From Phoronis ovalis (lineage: Eukaryota > Phoronida > Phoronidae): 16,271 nucleotides of DNA. The stretch covers positions 1 to 16,271 of the forward strand of contig JAOXYB010024213.1 in NCBI GenBank assembly GCA_028565635.1, in the 5' to 3' direction. Positions within the stretch are counted from its first letter, which is position 1, and each line of letters begins with the position of its first letter. Shown here piece by piece: positions 15,350 to 16,271 of the stretch. Both the position numbers and the translations under genes were made by a program. The notes under the pieces were generated by a model, which worked only from the letters and a program-made list of their open reading frames with translations, was not told the DNA's origin and did not search any database.

Positions 15350-16271
15350 GTTGGTGAATTGCTATATAATCAATTGTCTTTTACTTTGATAATGATATAA
15401 TTTTGTTTTTCAAATGAAATTAGCATGTGATGATCTAGTGTAGCATCTAACAACAATGGAGTACAAATATTTTACTGGGATGATGTGTGATATAAAGACA
15501 TGAATGAACAGTATGCTCTTATTTTGTAGCTATGTTTGCATTTGACATTTAGTTATATAAATGAATGAATTTAATTTATTATCTCATTCTGACAGTGTCA
15601 TCTGTCATACAATAACAAAGATATAACAACATGATATAATTGACACCCAGCCCCATTTGGACTTATAAGACACTACAGACACGAATACATGAGTAGGTTA
15701 ATGATAACTAAGCTGTTTTGTTAGACTTCCATCATCTAAGCTATTTCAAAACATGTACTTTACTCATAGTAACATCGAGAACTGTTTCAAAAACAAAGAG
15801 TGAACATATAACAACATAATTAAAGATTGACAATTAACAATTTAAGCTGCTTCAAACAGAAACTTTTTCCTAATCTGAAACACCTGGGATACATAATTTG
15901 CTGTCATGCGAATACAGTTTTTTTTGAAGCAATAACTTATATCACACTTACTTATTAGTTCAAAATTTTCTAAACAATATATATTCAGTATAATTCAGTA
16001 TATATTTAATTTCATGTGACCATGTGGGAACCTCGAGAGTCAGATCCCAGTCTAAAATTTGTCTTACTAATCGACTTTGAGGTAGACCAACAATTCTATT
16101 CCACAGAAGCAACATATTTAAATATCGCTGAAAGGGTCGTTGTCGTAAGGGGTACTACAGAAGTGTACCCAGGGTACAACTTCTGCAAGGCGGGAAACTT
16201 CTAGACCCATTTATAGGAAATCATAAATCTTTTACAAAACTCCGTGACCGGAAAAGGGAAATATCGCATAT
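15350..16271. other. 3' intronic or unassigned sequence
   Basis: At least 922 bp follow the last donor without a recognisable MAM exon. The motif atataacaacat occurs at 15621-15632 and 15806-15817, each near aacaaag. From about 16015 the base composition becomes less AT-rich, with an open frame at 16016-16204 that matches no family I know and a hairpin at 16158-16185. Confidence 0.6.
16158..16185. repeat. Imperfect palindrome
   Basis: cagaagt-gtaccc pairs with gggtac-acttctg, with a one-base centre and one bulged A, giving 13 paired bases. It lies in the less AT-rich patch at the end of the window and could belong to a repeat that continues outside. Confidence 0.6.

Noticed and set aside
15621-15817. 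Direct repeat atataacaacat near aacaaag
   Set aside because: Too short and AT-rich to call an element; flanks do not align further.

Overview
This is animal nuclear DNA. Everything codes on the + strand as many short exons, each bounded by GT-AG splice sites with consistent phase, set in AT-rich introns. The exons translate to MAM domains (meprin / A5-neuropilin / PTP-mu), an extracellular module typical of metazoan surface and secreted proteins. An invertebrate is most likely because of the compact AT-rich introns and the long MAM array. A lophotrochozoan such as a mollusc is plausible, but I cannot name the species or phylum from this window. I see no bacterial operon, tRNA, rRNA or CRISPR array.

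The window is an internal piece of one gene. I trace 23 exons from 1249 to 15349, about 4.25 kb of coding sequence (about 1,417 codons), with the reading frame open across every junction. No credible start codon, signal peptide, membrane segment or stop of the mature frame is present, so both ends of the gene lie outside. The exons encode seven complete MAM domains (M2 to M8), the C-terminal two thirds of M1 and the N-terminal third of M9. Each complete domain keeps four cysteines and the core motifs FDW, TGP..DHT, YIE.SSPR..GDKARL.SP, FWYHMYG, QGN.W, FEG.RG and GDIAIDD. No LDL-receptor class A, CUB, EGF or protease domain is seen between them. MALRD1/MAMDC4-like, zonadhesin-like or a lineage-specific multi-MAM protein are all possible identities.

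The main observation is a higher-order repeat. The nine MAMs fall into three subtypes repeating in the order alpha-beta-gamma: M1-M2-M3, M4-M5-M6, M7-M8-M9. Alpha domains carry WT[KR]KGTQGN and, in the two copies where the start is visible, follow a long Thr-rich linker. Beta domains carry CG[FY].QD and follow shorter linkers. Gamma domains follow beta with no linker and carry C.W.N.Q, and M3 and M6 add IEASSPR, L[KR]VF and a His in the last exon. The gene therefore seems to have grown by duplicating a three-domain block of about 5 to 6 kb, not single domains.

Layout: 1-1248 is upstream intron with a candidate MITE. M1 to M3 occupy 1249-5396. A Thr-rich linker exon lies at 5669-5773. M4 to M6 occupy 6247-10988. 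M7, M8 and the start of M9 occupy 11271-15349. 15350-16271 is intron or unassigned sequence. Introns hold several inverted-repeat structures that look like small non-autonomous DNA transposons or foldback elements, the clearest at 9454-9607. Inside M1 a 41-bp tandem duplication has copied a splice donor.
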